Origin: Parerythrobacter lutipelagi | Lineage (GTDB): Bacteria; Pseudomonadota; Alphaproteobacteria; Sphingomonadales; Sphingomonadaceae | NCBI RefSeq assembly: GCF_005434975.1 | Contig: NZ_SKCJ01000001.1 | Location: 1-64,000, forward strand | Reading direction: 5' to 3' | Length of the DNA stretch: 64,000 nucleotides | Shown: one piece after another, positions 48,483-57,516 of the stretch | Numbering within the stretch: position 1 is the first letter of the stretch | Layout of the letters: every line of letters begins with the position of its first letter | The notes under the pieces: generated by a model | The model's input: only the letters and a program-made list of their open reading frames with translations | Databases searched by the model: none | Told to the model about the DNA's origin: nothing | Position numbers and translations under genes: made by a program

Positions 48483-49375
48483 GCACGTACCTCCCCACCA
48501 TCAAGCAGTTGCAATACCTTGTTGCACTGCATGAGCATGGGCATTTCGGGCGTGCAGCAGAGGCCAGCTTCGTCTCGCAATCGACGCTTTCATCCGGCAT
48601 CCGGGAGTTGGAGACGCTGCTCGGTGTCACGCTGGTCGAACGCAGTCGGCGGGTCGTCCGGTTCACTCCGTTGGGCGAGCAAGTCGTCGCCAAGGCGCAC
48701 CGATTGCTGCGAGAGGCGGAAGAGCTGAGCGAACTCGTGCAAGCGAGCGGCAAGCCGCTGTCCGGCGATTTGCGGATGAGCGTCATCCCGACCATCGCAC
48801 CGTTCATGCTGCCGCGGATGTTGCCGCGCCTGCGCACAGAACGGCCCAATCTGAAGCTGATGCTGCGCGAGGAAACCAGCCATGATGCTGTCGAGTCGCT
48901 GCATCACGGTCGGGTGGATTGTGTGTTGCTGGCCCTGCCCTTCTCTACCGGTGAAGTGGAAGTCGAACACATCGCGGACGATCAGCTGTTCGTGGCCTTC
49001 CCCAAGAACGACCCGCGCGATCCGCCCGACGCCATCCCGCCGCAGATGATCGATGAAGGGCGGTTGTTGCTGCTTGAAGACGGGCATTGCCTGCGCGAAC
49101 ACTCGCTGGCGGCGTGCAACCGGCCCGAACTTCGCGCCAGTGTAACAATGATCGGCACAAGCCTCCACACGCTGGTCCAGATGGTCGACAATGGCCTGGG
49201 CCTGACCATGCTGCCGCAGATGGCGCTCGATGCCGGGATACTCAACGGAACAAGCGTGGTGGCGCGCCCGCTCAAATCCGCCAATGCGAAACGTGAAATT
49301 GCTCTGATCTGGCGGAAAAACTCTCCGCGCGGAGAAGAATTCAGGCTGCTCGCAGAGGAATTGCGCGCCGGTTGA
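48479..49375 (+). CDS. oxyR: OxyR-type hydrogen peroxide-sensing LysR regulator
   Basis: 298 residues. The N-terminal LysR helix-turn-helix is TIKQLQYLVALHEHGHFGRAAEASFVSQSTLSSGIRELE. The effector domain carries the peroxidatic pair Cys204 and Cys213 in EDGHCLREHSLAAC, nine residues apart as C199/C208 in E. coli OxyR, with conserved GHC and the downstream GLTMLPQMALDAGI. Oxidation forms the disulfide and activates catalase and peroxiredoxin genes. No catalase gene is adjacent in this window. Coupled to rnd. Confidence 0.94.
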   Translation: MSTYLPTIKQLQYLVALHEHGHFGRAAEASFVSQSTLSSGIRELETLLGVTLVERSRRVVRFTPLGEQVVAKAHRLLREAEELSELVQASGKPLSGDLRMSVIPTIAPFMLPRMLPRLRTERPNLKLMLREETSHDAVESLHHGRVDCVLLALPFSTGEVEVEHIADDQLFVAFPKNDPRDPPDAIPPQMIDEGRLLLLEDGHCLREHSLAACNRPELRASVTMIGTSLHTLVQMVDNGLGLTMLPQMALDAGILNGTSVVARPLKSANAKREIALIWRKNSPRGEEFRLLAEELRAG

Positions 49376-49461
49376 TTTTACAAATTTCGCCGTATTCACC
49401 TTTTCTTGGTAAATTTTCGACTAAGTATGGTTGCGTCCGATAACAGAAGGGTCGCAAGCCA

Positions 49462-49794
49462 ATGCGTTCGTACAATCGTTTTGATACCGATCAGGAAATC
49501 GAATGTCGCGTCGACAAGACGAAGCACTTCGTTCGTCTGTACAATCTTTCATGCGGTGGCTGCATGATCGAGTCCGACAGTGACAAGATCGAAAACGGCG
49601 CTGAGATAAAGATTCGCCTCGGCCCGAAAACAATTATTCCCGGACGCGTGGTATGGCGAGCCGACAAGAACGCAGGCGTCAAGTTCGAGACACCGCTGCA
49701 CCAGAAAGTGGTTCAGCATTACGGCTATACGCCTAGCGAAGAGTTCGACCGGCACGATCCGCGTGATCGCTTCGGGCTTCCTCTCAGCGTCTGA
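49462..49794 (+). CDS. PilZ-domain protein
   Basis: 110 residues forming one PilZ domain. The N-terminal arginine region YNRFDTDQEIECRVDK stands where c-di-GMP-binding PilZ proteins have RxxxR. It is followed by LYNLSCGGCMIESD (the D/NxSxxG-like motif with G instead of S at one place) and GRVVWRADKNAGVKFE. c-di-GMP binding is possible but the motifs are imperfect. Monocistronic; convergent with pgsA. A GGDEF-EAL protein is encoded 3 kb away. Confidence 0.85.
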   Translation: MRSYNRFDTDQEIECRVDKTKHFVRLYNLSCGGCMIESDSDKIENGAEIKIRLGPKTIIPGRVVWRADKNAGVKFETPLHQKVVQHYGYTPSEEFDRHDPRDRFGLPLSV

Positions 49795-49809
49795 CTTTGC
49801 CGGAACGCT

Positions 49810-50418
49810 TCAGTCCATGTGCTTGAGGCCGACCCTGAGATAGTCCCAGCCGGTAATCACCGTCAGTACCGCTGCACCCCACAAGCTCACCAGTCCGACC
49901 AGGTGAATCCACTGGTCCATGATATGCATGTTCGCTTCAGCCAGCGACTGCGGCGGCGGACCGTGAACGGCCCCGCCGAAAATCAACGCGCCCAAAGCAA
50001 GAATTTGCAGCGTGGTCTTCCATTTGGCGAGTTTCGTCACCGGGACAGACACTTGCAAACCGGCGAGGAATTCTCGCAGGCCCGAGACAGCAATCTCGCG
50101 CATCAGAATGATCAGCCCGGCGATCACATGCAGGTCCCCGACGTAGGGCCCGCGCAAATACCCCTGTGCCGTCAACACCAGAATGACCGCCGCAACCATG
50201 ATCTTGTCAGCGATCGGATCGAGGAAGATTCCCAGTCTCGAAACCGCACCGCTGGACCGCGCCAGATAACCGTCAAAATAGTCAGTGATGCCCATCAGCG
50301 AATAGAGCACGAATGCCAACGCATACCCCAGGTTCCATTCGGGCCACCACAACAGGGCAGCAAGCAGCGGAACCGCTACGATGCGCGACAGGGTCAGGAT
50401 ATTCGGCAGCGTCAGCAT
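49810..50418 (-). CDS. pgsA: CDP-diacylglycerol-glycerol-3-phosphate 3-phosphatidyltransferase
   Basis: 202 residues from ATG 50418; the upstream frame is rejected. The CDP-alcohol phosphotransferase motif D-x2-D-G-x2-A-R-x8-G-x3-D-x3-D is present (ITDYFDGYLARSSGAVSRLGIFLDPIADK). About five membrane helices. It makes phosphatidylglycerol phosphate at the inner membrane. Divergent from the LplT-like transporter gene, so two phospholipid genes share a control region. Confidence 0.96.
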   Translation of the reverse strand: MLTLPNILTLSRIVAVPLLAALLWWPEWNLGYALAFVLYSLMGITDYFDGYLARSSGAVSRLGIFLDPIADKIMVAAVILVLTAQGYLRGPYVGDLHVIAGLIILMREIAVSGLREFLAGLQVSVPVTKLAKWKTTLQILALGALIFGGAVHGPPPQSLAEANMHIMDQWIHLVGLVSLWGAAVLTVITGWDYLRVGLKHMD

Positions 50419-50531
50419 AGACCGCCCCCTAGCCGAACCATGCGGCGGGAAAAAGCATCCTGTTGCCCTTGTCCCAAGTCCATATTGCGCTAGACCGACC
50501 GCATCGGGACGCAGGATGCAGGCGGGGCTTA

Positions 50532-51863
50532 ATGACAACATCGACGCATCTGCTGCGCCGCAGGCGGTTTCTCCCGCTGTTCATCACTCAGCTTTTCAAC
50601 GCTTTCAACGACAATCTTTACAAGACCACGATGGTGCTTTTCGTGGTCTATGCGGTCTATAATGACGAGAGCACCGAAGCCGCCTTCAGCGGTCTGGCAT
50701 CGGGCCTTTTCATCCTGCCGTTCTTCCTGCTTTCCGCGCTCGCCGGGCAACTGGCGGACATGCGCGACAAGGCGAAAATCATCCGGACGGTAAAGGCGTG
50801 TGAAATCGGGCTGATGATCATCGGAGCCTGCGGTCTTTACCTCGCCTACAAGGGCATCGCAGTGCATACCGTGGCAATCCCGCTGCTGCTGCTGGCACTA
50901 TTCCTGACCGGCGTTCAGTCGACTTTCCTCGGGCCGATAAAATACGCGATTTTGCCGCAGCACCTGAAGAAAGAAGAAGTGCTGGCCGGTACCGGGCTGG
51001 TCGAGGCTGGCACCTATATCGCGATTCTCGCCGGGACGATCCTCGCCGGGCCGATCGCTGTAGAATACACAGGCTGGGCTGCCATCGGGATCGTTGTGAC
51101 CGCCTGCATCGGTTATCTTGTCAGCCGGCAAGTGCCTTCCGCACCGCCCATGGGTGAAGTCGAGAAACTCGATTGGCACATCCTGCGTGCATCGATCAAA
51201 CTCGTTCGCGACACGATGCACAATGCGGAAGTTTATTACGCCATCCTCGCGATCAGCTTTTTCTGGACCATCGGCGCGGTGCTGTTCATCCAGTTTCCCC
51301 CGCTCGCAAAGAACACCATCATGGCGAGCCCGGAGGTCGCGAGCCTGTTCCTCGTCGTGTTCTCGGTCGGCGTCGCCATCGGATCGATTGCCATCAATGC
51401 CCTGCTCAAAGGAAAAGTCTCCGCCCGCTATTCCCCGATTTCGGTCATCTTCATGGGGCTGTTCGTGGTCGCGTTCTACGTCGTCTGCAAATTGTGGCAG
51501 GCCGACCAGCCGACAGAGTTGCTCAGCGTGAGCGAGTTTATCGCGTGGCCGATGGCGGCAGCGCTCTTGCTCTGCCTGCTGGGGATATCTGTGGCCGGCG
51601 GGATGTTTGTTGTCCCGCTCTACGCTTTCCTCACGACGCGCGTTGCGCCGGACAAGGCCTCGCGGACAATCGCTGCAAACAATATCGTCAATTCGGGGGC
51701 GATGGTCGGCGGATCACTGGTCGCCATGGCGATGAGCGCCGCGGGCGTGCCGATAGCCGAGCAGGTGCTGCTGTGCGCCGCAATGTGCCTGATTTCCGCT
51801 TGGCTTGGCCGCCGGCTCTATCGGGCGGAGCTTGACGCGGCGGCCGTCACATCCGCTGCGTGA
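50532..51863 (+). CDS. LplT-like MFS transporter (putative lysophospholipid flippase)
   Basis: 443 residues from ATG 50532. Twelve membrane helices. The start RRRRFLPLFITQLFNAFNDNLYKTTMVLFVVYA and the motif VQSTFLGPIKYAILPQHL with GTGLVEAGTYIAILAGTILAG are typical of LplT, the lysophospholipid transporter. In E. coli LplT is encoded next to the acyltransferase Aas, and in many bacteria the two are fused. Here no acyltransferase domain is attached and none lies adjacent. Its divergent partner pgsA fits a role in phospholipid metabolism. Confidence 0.88.
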   Translation: MTTSTHLLRRRRFLPLFITQLFNAFNDNLYKTTMVLFVVYAVYNDESTEAAFSGLASGLFILPFFLLSALAGQLADMRDKAKIIRTVKACEIGLMIIGACGLYLAYKGIAVHTVAIPLLLLALFLTGVQSTFLGPIKYAILPQHLKKEEVLAGTGLVEAGTYIAILAGTILAGPIAVEYTGWAAIGIVVTACIGYLVSRQVPSAPPMGEVEKLDWHILRASIKLVRDTMHNAEVYYAILAISFFWTIGAVLFIQFPPLAKNTIMASPEVASLFLVVFSVGVAIGSIAINALLKGKVSARYSPISVIFMGLFVVAFYVVCKLWQADQPTELLSVSEFIAWPMAAALLLCLLGISVAGGMFVVPLYAFLTTRVAPDKASRTIAANNIVNSGAMVGGSLVAMAMSAAGVPIAEQVLLCAAMCLISAWLGRRLYRAELDAAAVTSAA

Positions 51864-52055
51864 TCAGGCGATAAAGATCGATACCGCGACAAAACAGCCG
51901 ATGTAGGCAGTCAGGAAGCCGGTCCAGTCCTCTTTCGTGATCCGCAGCCACGGACGGGCAGCTTGGGCTGCTTCTCCCTTGCGGACGTGCGGCGGAAGAC
52001 TGGCCAGAAACGAATGTCTGGCGGAATCATCGGTGAGGACAAGTGATCTACGCAT
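51864..52055 (-). CDS. Small single-pass membrane protein of unknown function
   Basis: 63 residues with a soluble N-terminus (MRRSLVLTDDSARHSF) and a C-terminal membrane helix (TGFLTAYIGCFVAVSIFIA). Its stop directly abuts the stop of the convergent LplT-like gene. No family recognised, but the layout matches small aa3-type cytochrome oxidase subunit IV-like proteins only in length, so no function is assigned. Confidence 0.6.
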   Translation of the reverse strand: MRRSLVLTDDSARHSFLASLPPHVRKGEAAQAARPWLRITKEDWTGFLTAYIGCFVAVSIFIA

Positions 52056-52159
52056 GGGCAGGTGTTAACCCGCCGCTAACCATCACGCACCTGCGGCTTT
52101 TCCAGCGTCTAGGCTTGGGACATTAAGCCTGTTTGTTCATGCCAGTGCGTTGCGAGCGA

Positions 52160-52570
52160 TCAATCCTCCGCCATCGCCAGGATGTGATCCCATTCCGTCT
52201 CGTGCACTTTGCTGACTGACAGGCGCATAAGCTTGACCAGTTCCATATTCTGCAGTGACGGATCCGCCTTGATCTGTTTCAGCGTTACGGGATTGGCGAG
52301 CTTTTGCTTTGGTTTCACTTTCACTGCCGCCCACTTGCCTTCGGGGTCGGTCGGATCCGCTATCCCTGCAACGCTAATTTCGCAAATCCCGACAATCTCC
52401 AGCCCTTTGTTCGAGTGATAGAAGAACGCCAGGTCGCCGACTTCCATCGCGGCCAGATTGTTCTTGGCCTGGTGGTTGCGCACGCCGCTCCAGACGCCCT
52501 CGCCTTCCTCGACAAGGTCGTCCCAGCTGTATTCGTAAGGCTCCGATTTCATCAGCCAATAATGCGCCAT
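52160..52570 (-). CDS. EVE domain protein (PUA-like)
   Basis: 136 residues from ATG 52570; the upstream extension is shadow. The EVE signature starts AHYWLMKSEPYEYSWDDL, continues with VWSGVRNHQAKNNLAAMEVGDLAFFYHSN and GIVGICEIS-type strands, and ends ELVKLMRLSVSKVHETEWDHIL. EVE domains are PUA-like and bind modified bases in RNA or DNA; the chromosomal single-domain form is widespread with unclear function. Divergent from the GGDEF-EAL gene. Confidence 0.93.
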   Translation of the reverse strand: MAHYWLMKSEPYEYSWDDLVEEGEGVWSGVRNHQAKNNLAAMEVGDLAFFYHSNKGLEIVGICEISVAGIADPTDPEGKWAAVKVKPKQKLANPVTLKQIKADPSLQNMELVKLMRLSVSKVHETEWDHILAMAED

Positions 52571-52740
52571 CGCCGCAATTTCTCCGCGTAGCCGTGTCAG
52601 CACCAGCGGCGTAGCGAGGCCCGAGGAGCATGGCCACCCCTTCTGCAGAGCGAGATTAACCTGTTCTTAGTTGTGTTTTGCCAAACGGAAGCGGGAGACT
52701 TCTACGGGGGAAACAGGTCCGTTTGGCGGCCGACTGGCAA

Positions 52741-54423
52741 ATGTCGAAATCCAATGAACGTCTGAGCCATGTACGGCGCCGCGTCGAACGCGATATCGTT
52801 GCATTCGGCATCGCTATAGCCGCGATCCTGATGTTCATCGGCACGGGCGGCTCGGTCCTGCCGCAAATCATGCGCAGCTGGCTATATAACGAACGCGGAC
52901 CCGATTACCTGCTGGTCAACGCATTGCTGCTCAATATCGCCCTGATCGTGTTCGGCATGCGGCGCTATCGCGAATTGCTCGCCGAAATCGAACAGCGTCG
53001 CCAATCCGAAGAGACGGCAAAGCAACTTGCTGAGATCGATCCGCTGACAGGCTGCCTCAACCGCCGCAGCATCGCTCCTGCAACAGAAGCGCTGATCGAG
53101 GCGCACAAGGATGGTCACGGCGCAGTCGCCTTCCTGATGATCGACCTGGACAACTTCAAACAGGTCAACGATCTTAACGGACACAAGGTCGGCGATCTGC
53201 TGTTGCAGGTCACAGCCGAGCGGATGCGCTCCATATTACCCGATGGCAGTTTGCTTTCGCGCCTAGGTGGTGACGAATTTGCCTGCGTGCTGCCATTCGA
53301 CGATCGCTCACCCGACGCAATCGATCGGATCGCGGACAAGCTGATCAGCACGATTTCCCAAAGGCATGACATAGACGGCCTGCCGGTTGAAACGACGATA
53401 TCGGTCGGCATCGCGACAACCGCCACCTTCAAGGGACAGAATGACTGCGGTCGGACATTGAGCGAAAGCCTGCTGCACCGGGCGGATATCGCGATGTATC
53501 ACGCCAAGAAGCAAGGCAAGAACCGGCACTACTGGTTTGAAACCTCGATGGAAACTGAACTGCGTTTTCGCAACGAGATGGAAGCCGAACTGCGCAAGGG
53601 CATCCTGAATGGCGAATTTGTGCCCTATTACGAACAGCAGATCGACATCGAATCCGGTGAGATTGTCGGCTTCGAGATGCTGGCCCGGTGGCATTCCCCT
53701 GAACTCGGTGTGGTCGATCCGAACACCTTCATCCCCGTCGCAGAGGAAATCGGGCTGATCGGGCACCTGTCCGAACAATTGATCGACAAGGCGCTCGAAG
53801 ACGCGAAGGAATGGCCGCAGCATCTTACGCTCTCAGTGAACATTTCGCCCGTCCAGATGCGCGATCCGTGGTTTGCCCAGAAATTGCTCAAACAACTGAT
53901 TGAACATAACTTTCCGCCGGAGCGGCTGGAAATCGAAATCACAGAAAGCTGCCTGCACGAAAATATGAGCCATGTCCGCTCGATGATCGCCAGCCTGAAA
54001 AACCAGGGCGTGCGTATCAGCCTGGACGATTTCGGCACCGGATACTCAAGCCTCGCGCAATTGCGCTCGCTTCCCTTCGACCGGCTCAAGATCGACCGCA
54101 GCTTTGTGGGCGAACTCAATGCCGAGGATGCCAATGAGAAGCTGATCAATGCGATCATCGCGCTGGGTGACGGGCTTAACCTGCCGATCACTGCAGAGGG
54201 CATCGAAGACAACAAGATCCTTCAGGCGCTGCGCGGCAAGGGCAAACTAAAGGGCCAGGGCTACCTTTACGGGCGCCCGGAACAGGCAGACGCTGTGCGC
54301 GCGCGGTTGCTACAGCTCGGTTTGCTCAGTCAGAGTGGCGGCGTGCGGGATATGGCTGGCGAAGGTGGCGACTCTGCCGAGGACGAGGCCGCAGAAGCAG
54401 CCGATCAACAGCGACAGGCATAA
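52741..54423 (+). CDS. Bifunctional diguanylate cyclase/phosphodiesterase (GGDEF-EAL)
   Basis: 560 residues from ATG 52741 (the TTG at 52678 is less likely). Two N-terminal membrane helices (DIVAFGIAIAAILMFIGTGGSV and YLLVNALLLNIALIVFGM) frame a short periplasmic loop. A GGDEF domain follows with DPLTGCLNRRS, IDLDNFKQVND and an intact RLGGDEF, then an EAL domain with GFEMLARWHSP (ExLxR), ESCLHEN and DDFGTGYSSLAQLRSLPFDRLKID. Both catalytic centres appear intact, so net activity cannot be judged. No sensory domain apart from the membrane part. Confidence 0.94.
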   Translation: MSKSNERLSHVRRRVERDIVAFGIAIAAILMFIGTGGSVLPQIMRSWLYNERGPDYLLVNALLLNIALIVFGMRRYRELLAEIEQRRQSEETAKQLAEIDPLTGCLNRRSIAPATEALIEAHKDGHGAVAFLMIDLDNFKQVNDLNGHKVGDLLLQVTAERMRSILPDGSLLSRLGGDEFACVLPFDDRSPDAIDRIADKLISTISQRHDIDGLPVETTISVGIATTATFKGQNDCGRTLSESLLHRADIAMYHAKKQGKNRHYWFETSMETELRFRNEMEAELRKGILNGEFVPYYEQQIDIESGEIVGFEMLARWHSPELGVVDPNTFIPVAEEIGLIGHLSEQLIDKALEDAKEWPQHLTLSVNISPVQMRDPWFAQKLLKQLIEHNFPPERLEIEITESCLHENMSHVRSMIASLKNQGVRISLDDFGTGYSSLAQLRSLPFDRLKIDRSFVGELNAEDANEKLINAIIALGDGLNLPITAEGIEDNKILQALRGKGKLKGQGYLYGRPEQADAVRARLLQLGLLSQSGGVRDMAGEGGDSAEDEAAEAADQQRQA

Positions 54424-54468
54424 GCCGGTACTAGACGCGCGACTGTGCAATCCATAGATGCGCAGCCT

Positions 54469-55284
54469 ATGCGCGTTCCCTTCATCAAGATGCACGGTCT
54501 CGGCAATGATTTCGTCGTGCTCGACGCGCGTGAAACTGCGCTCCCTGCAATGACTGCCGGCAAGGCAAAGGCGCTGGCTGATCGACACACCGGAATCGGC
54601 TGCGACCAGTTGATATTGCTGGAGCCGGTGAGCGATCAATCAGACGCCGATTTCCGCATGCGAATCTTCAATCACGATGGCGGCGAAGTCGAAGCGTGCG
54701 GCAATGCTGCCCGCGCCGTTGCACTGTATCATGGCAAGCCCGCCAAACTCGCGACAGCAGGCGGCATCATCGCTCTGAGCCCGGCCGATGGTGGTGCGCG
54801 CGTGGATATGGGTCAGCCGCGCTTCGAATGGGACGCAATCCCGCTCGAATACGCCATGGATACCAGCCGGATACCGGTCGGGTGGGAGCAGCTTCAAGCG
54901 CCTGACGCGGTCAATGTCGGCAATCCGCATGTCATCTTTTTCGTGGACGATGCCGGTGCAGTCGAATTGGAGCGACTTGGACCGCTGATTGAGCTGGATC
55001 CGCTCTTTCCGGAGCGCGTCAACGTGAATGTCGCAAAAGTAACGGACAGAGCGATCGATTTGCGGGTTTGGGAACGTGGCGCGGGTTTGACTCAGGCTTG
55101 CGGCACCGGGGCCTGCGCGACAGCTGTGGCTGCTATCCGCCGCAAACTGGTTGCTTCACCGGTGGAAGTGCGCTTGCCCGGGGGGGCGCTGACCATCGAG
55201 TGGCAGCCCGGCGGATCAATCACCATGACCGGGCCGGCACAGGAAAGCTTCCGTGGTTCGTTCGAATGGGACGATTTTGGATGA
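54469..55284 (+). CDS. dapF: Diaminopimelate epimerase
   Basis: 271 residues from ATG 54469 (an alternative start lies 8 codons upstream). The catalytic cysteine pair is present: Cys77 in GEVEACGNAARAVA and Cys211 in LTQACGTGACATAV, with FIKMHGLGNDFVVLDAR at the start and GCDQLILLEP. Interconverts LL- and meso-diaminopimelate for lysine and peptidoglycan synthesis. Its stop overlaps the mtaB start (ATGA), and mtaB overlaps ftsY in the same way, giving a tightly coupled three-gene operon. Confidence 0.97.
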   Translation: MRVPFIKMHGLGNDFVVLDARETALPAMTAGKAKALADRHTGIGCDQLILLEPVSDQSDADFRMRIFNHDGGEVEACGNAARAVALYHGKPAKLATAGGIIALSPADGGARVDMGQPRFEWDAIPLEYAMDTSRIPVGWEQLQAPDAVNVGNPHVIFFVDDAGAVELERLGPLIELDPLFPERVNVNVAKVTDRAIDLRVWERGAGLTQACGTGACATAVAAIRRKLVASPVEVRLPGGALTIEWQPGGSITMTGPAQESFRGSFEWDDFG

Positions 55285-56468
55285 ACGCGCCGACCAGCAA
55301 TCCGCAAGTCATCTCGCTCGGCTGCCGGCTTAACATCTCCGAAAGCGAACGCATCCGCGACATGCTGGCGGGCGAAGAAGGCGTTGTGGTGGTGAACAGC
55401 TGCGCAGTCACCAGCGAAGCTGTCCGACAGACGCGCCAGGCGATCCGCCGCGCGCGCCGCGCCAACCCCGATGCGCGCTTGCTGGTAACCGGCTGTGCCG
55501 CCGATATCGAACGCGAGCAACTAGCCGCCATGCCGGAAGTTGACGGGCTGGTTGCCAACACCGCCAAGCTCGATCCGCGCGCGTGGAACGTGCCGGAAAG
55601 CGCCCCGCCCCGACCGGCCTCGCGCACCCGAGCATTCGTGACAGTGCAGAACGGCTGCGACCACAGCTGCACCTTCTGCGTCATCCCGCAGGGTCGCGGC
55701 CCCAGCCGATCATTGAGCCTCGCTGAAGTCCTTCGCGAGGTGGAGCGGCATATTGATCAGGGCGCACCGGAAATTGTGCTGACCGGGGTCGATGTAACCA
55801 GCTGGGGCCATGACCTGCCGGACTGCCCCGCCCTCGGCACGATGGTGCAGGCGGTGCTGAAGGCATTTCCGGAACTGCCGCGCCTGCGCATGTCCTCGCT
55901 CGACGGGATCGAGATCGACCCGCTGCTTGAAGAGCTTTTTGCGGCTGAACAGCGCCTGATGCCGCATTTGCATCTCTCGCTGCAACATGGTCACGATCTG
56001 ATCCTCAAGCGCATGAAGCGCCGCCACAGCCGCGCCGATGCGGTCGCGCTGGTCGAGCGGCTTAAGGCCCGCAGGCCCGACATTGCGATCGGGGCGGACC
56101 TTATTGCCGGTTTCCCGACTGAAGACGCGGCGATGCATGCAGCCAATCGCTCGATCATCGCTGAACTCGGCATCGTCCACGGCCATATTTTTCCCTATTC
56201 TCCGCGCCCGGGCACCCCGGCCGCGCGCATGCCGCAAGTCGACCGCCCAGTTGTTAAGCAGCGCGCCGCCGAGCTGCGCGCCGATGTGGCGGCAGTTCGA
56301 TCAAGCTGGCTCGACGAACTGCGCGGCCAATCGATGGACGTCCTCGCCGAACGCGACGGCACCGGCTATGCCCCGAACTTCGCCCGCACCGCCTTGCCCG
56401 TAGGCACCCCGGCGGGCAGCATCGTCACCATCACGCCGCAGACTGTCGAGGAAGGCCTCCTGAAATGA
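55281..56468 (+). CDS. mtaB: tRNA (t6A37) methylthiotransferase MtaB
   Basis: 395 residues from the ATG that overlaps dapF; the longer frame runs through dapF. An N-terminal UPF0004 domain carries ISLGCRLNISESERI and VVNSCAVTSEAVRQTRQAIRR. The radical SAM cluster motif is GCDHSCTFCVIPQGRGPSRS. A C-terminal TRAM-like end follows. It converts N6-threonylcarbamoyladenosine at tRNA position 37 to the 2-methylthio form. The order dapF-mtaB-ftsY is common in alphaproteobacteria. Confidence 0.95.
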   Translation: MNAPTSNPQVISLGCRLNISESERIRDMLAGEEGVVVVNSCAVTSEAVRQTRQAIRRARRANPDARLLVTGCAADIEREQLAAMPEVDGLVANTAKLDPRAWNVPESAPPRPASRTRAFVTVQNGCDHSCTFCVIPQGRGPSRSLSLAEVLREVERHIDQGAPEIVLTGVDVTSWGHDLPDCPALGTMVQAVLKAFPELPRLRMSSLDGIEIDPLLEELFAAEQRLMPHLHLSLQHGHDLILKRMKRRHSRADAVALVERLKARRPDIAIGADLIAGFPTEDAAMHAANRSIIAELGIVHGHIFPYSPRPGTPAARMPQVDRPVVKQRAAELRADVAAVRSSWLDELRGQSMDVLAERDGTGYAPNFARTALPVGTPAGSIVTITPQTVEEGLLK

Positions 56469-57388
56469 GCGAGAACAGCTGGAAGGACCGCCTGTTTGGC
56501 GGCTTCCGCAAGACTTCCGAGCGGCTGTCCGAAAACCTGACCGGGGTGGTCGGAACGGCTAAGCTCGATGACAGCACGCTCGATACGGTCGAGGATGCTT
56601 TGATCATGTCCGACCTCGGACCGTCCGCCGCCGCGCGCATCCGGGCAAAATTGACGGAAAAACGCTTCGGGCTGAACATCACCGAGCGCGAACTGAAAGA
56701 AGCGGTGGCGGAAGAAATCGCCGAAATTCTGCGGCCGGTCGCCAAGCCGCTCGAGGTTACTGCCTTCCCGCGCCCACAAGTCATTCTGGTGATCGGAGTC
56801 AACGGCAGCGGCAAGACAACGACGATCGCCAAGCTGGCGCACTGGTTGCAGGAAGACGACTACGGGGTGATGCTGGCTGCGGGCGATACGTTCCGCGCCG
56901 CAGCGATCGGGCAACTCGCCACCTGGGCCGAACGGATCGATGTCCCCCTTATTCGCGGTCCCGAAGGCGGCGATCCGGCGAGCATCGTGTACGATGCGGT
57001 CAAAGCAGCGACCGATCAGGGGATCGACGCGCTGGTGGTCGACACCGCTGGCCGCCTGCAGAACAAGCGCGAACTGATGGACGAGCTGGCGAAGATCCGC
57101 AAAGTCCTCGGCCGGCTCAATCCCGAAGCGCCGCACGATGTGGTGCTGGTGCTCGATGCGACCAACGGCCAGAACGCTCTTGCGCAAATCGATGTGTTCA
57201 AGGAAGTCGCCGGGGTCACCGGGCTGATCATGACCAAGCTGGACGGCACTGCGCGCGGCGGGATACTGGTCGCGGCGGCGGAGCAATACGGGCTACCGAT
57301 CCACGCCATCGGAGTGGGCGAAAAGATAGACGACTTGCGGCCGTTCGATCCGGATCTGGTGGCACGCGTTATTGCAGGGGTTGCCTAG
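56465..57388 (+). CDS. ftsY: Signal recognition particle receptor FtsY
   Basis: 307 residues, a short FtsY without the long acidic A domain. The four-helix N domain (TERLSENLTGVVGTAKLDDSTLDTVEDALIMSDLG) is followed by the G domain with G1 VIGVNGSGKTTTIAKLA, AAGDTFRAAAIGQL, G3 VVDTAGRLQNK and TKLDGTARGGILVAA. It receives SRP-bound ribosomes at the inner membrane. Third gene of the dapF operon; a palindromic repeat follows its stop. Confidence 0.97.
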   Translation: MSENSWKDRLFGGFRKTSERLSENLTGVVGTAKLDDSTLDTVEDALIMSDLGPSAAARIRAKLTEKRFGLNITERELKEAVAEEIAEILRPVAKPLEVTAFPRPQVILVIGVNGSGKTTTIAKLAHWLQEDDYGVMLAAGDTFRAAAIGQLATWAERIDVPLIRGPEGGDPASIVYDAVKAATDQGIDALVVDTAGRLQNKRELMDELAKIRKVLGRLNPEAPHDVVLVLDATNGQNALAQIDVFKEVAGVTGLIMTKLDGTARGGILVAAAEQYGLPIHAIGVGEKIDDLRPFDPDLVARVIAGVA

Positions 57389-57399
57389 GGTCATCTGAC

Positions 57400-57507
57400 C
57401 TCGTCATTGCGAGGAGCCGACAGGCGACGCGGCAATCCATGGTGCCGTGCCCGCCGAACCTTCAGTTCCATGGATTGCCGCGCGGCTACGCCGCTCGCAA
57501 TGACGAG
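57400..57507. repeat. REP-like palindromic repeat element behind ftsY
   Basis: CTCGTCATTGCGAG (57400-57413) is the exact complement of 57494-57507, and CGCGGCAATCCATGG (57428-57442) of 57468-57482, giving an element of about 108 bp with two perfect stems and an interrupted centre. Sequences of the type CGTCATTGCGAG...GGCAATCCATGG are widespread palindromic repeats in sphingomonad and other bacterial intergenic DNA (family knowledge). It may also act as terminator for the dapF-mtaB-ftsY operon. Confidence 0.8.
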
Positions 57508-57516
57508 AATGTGAGA

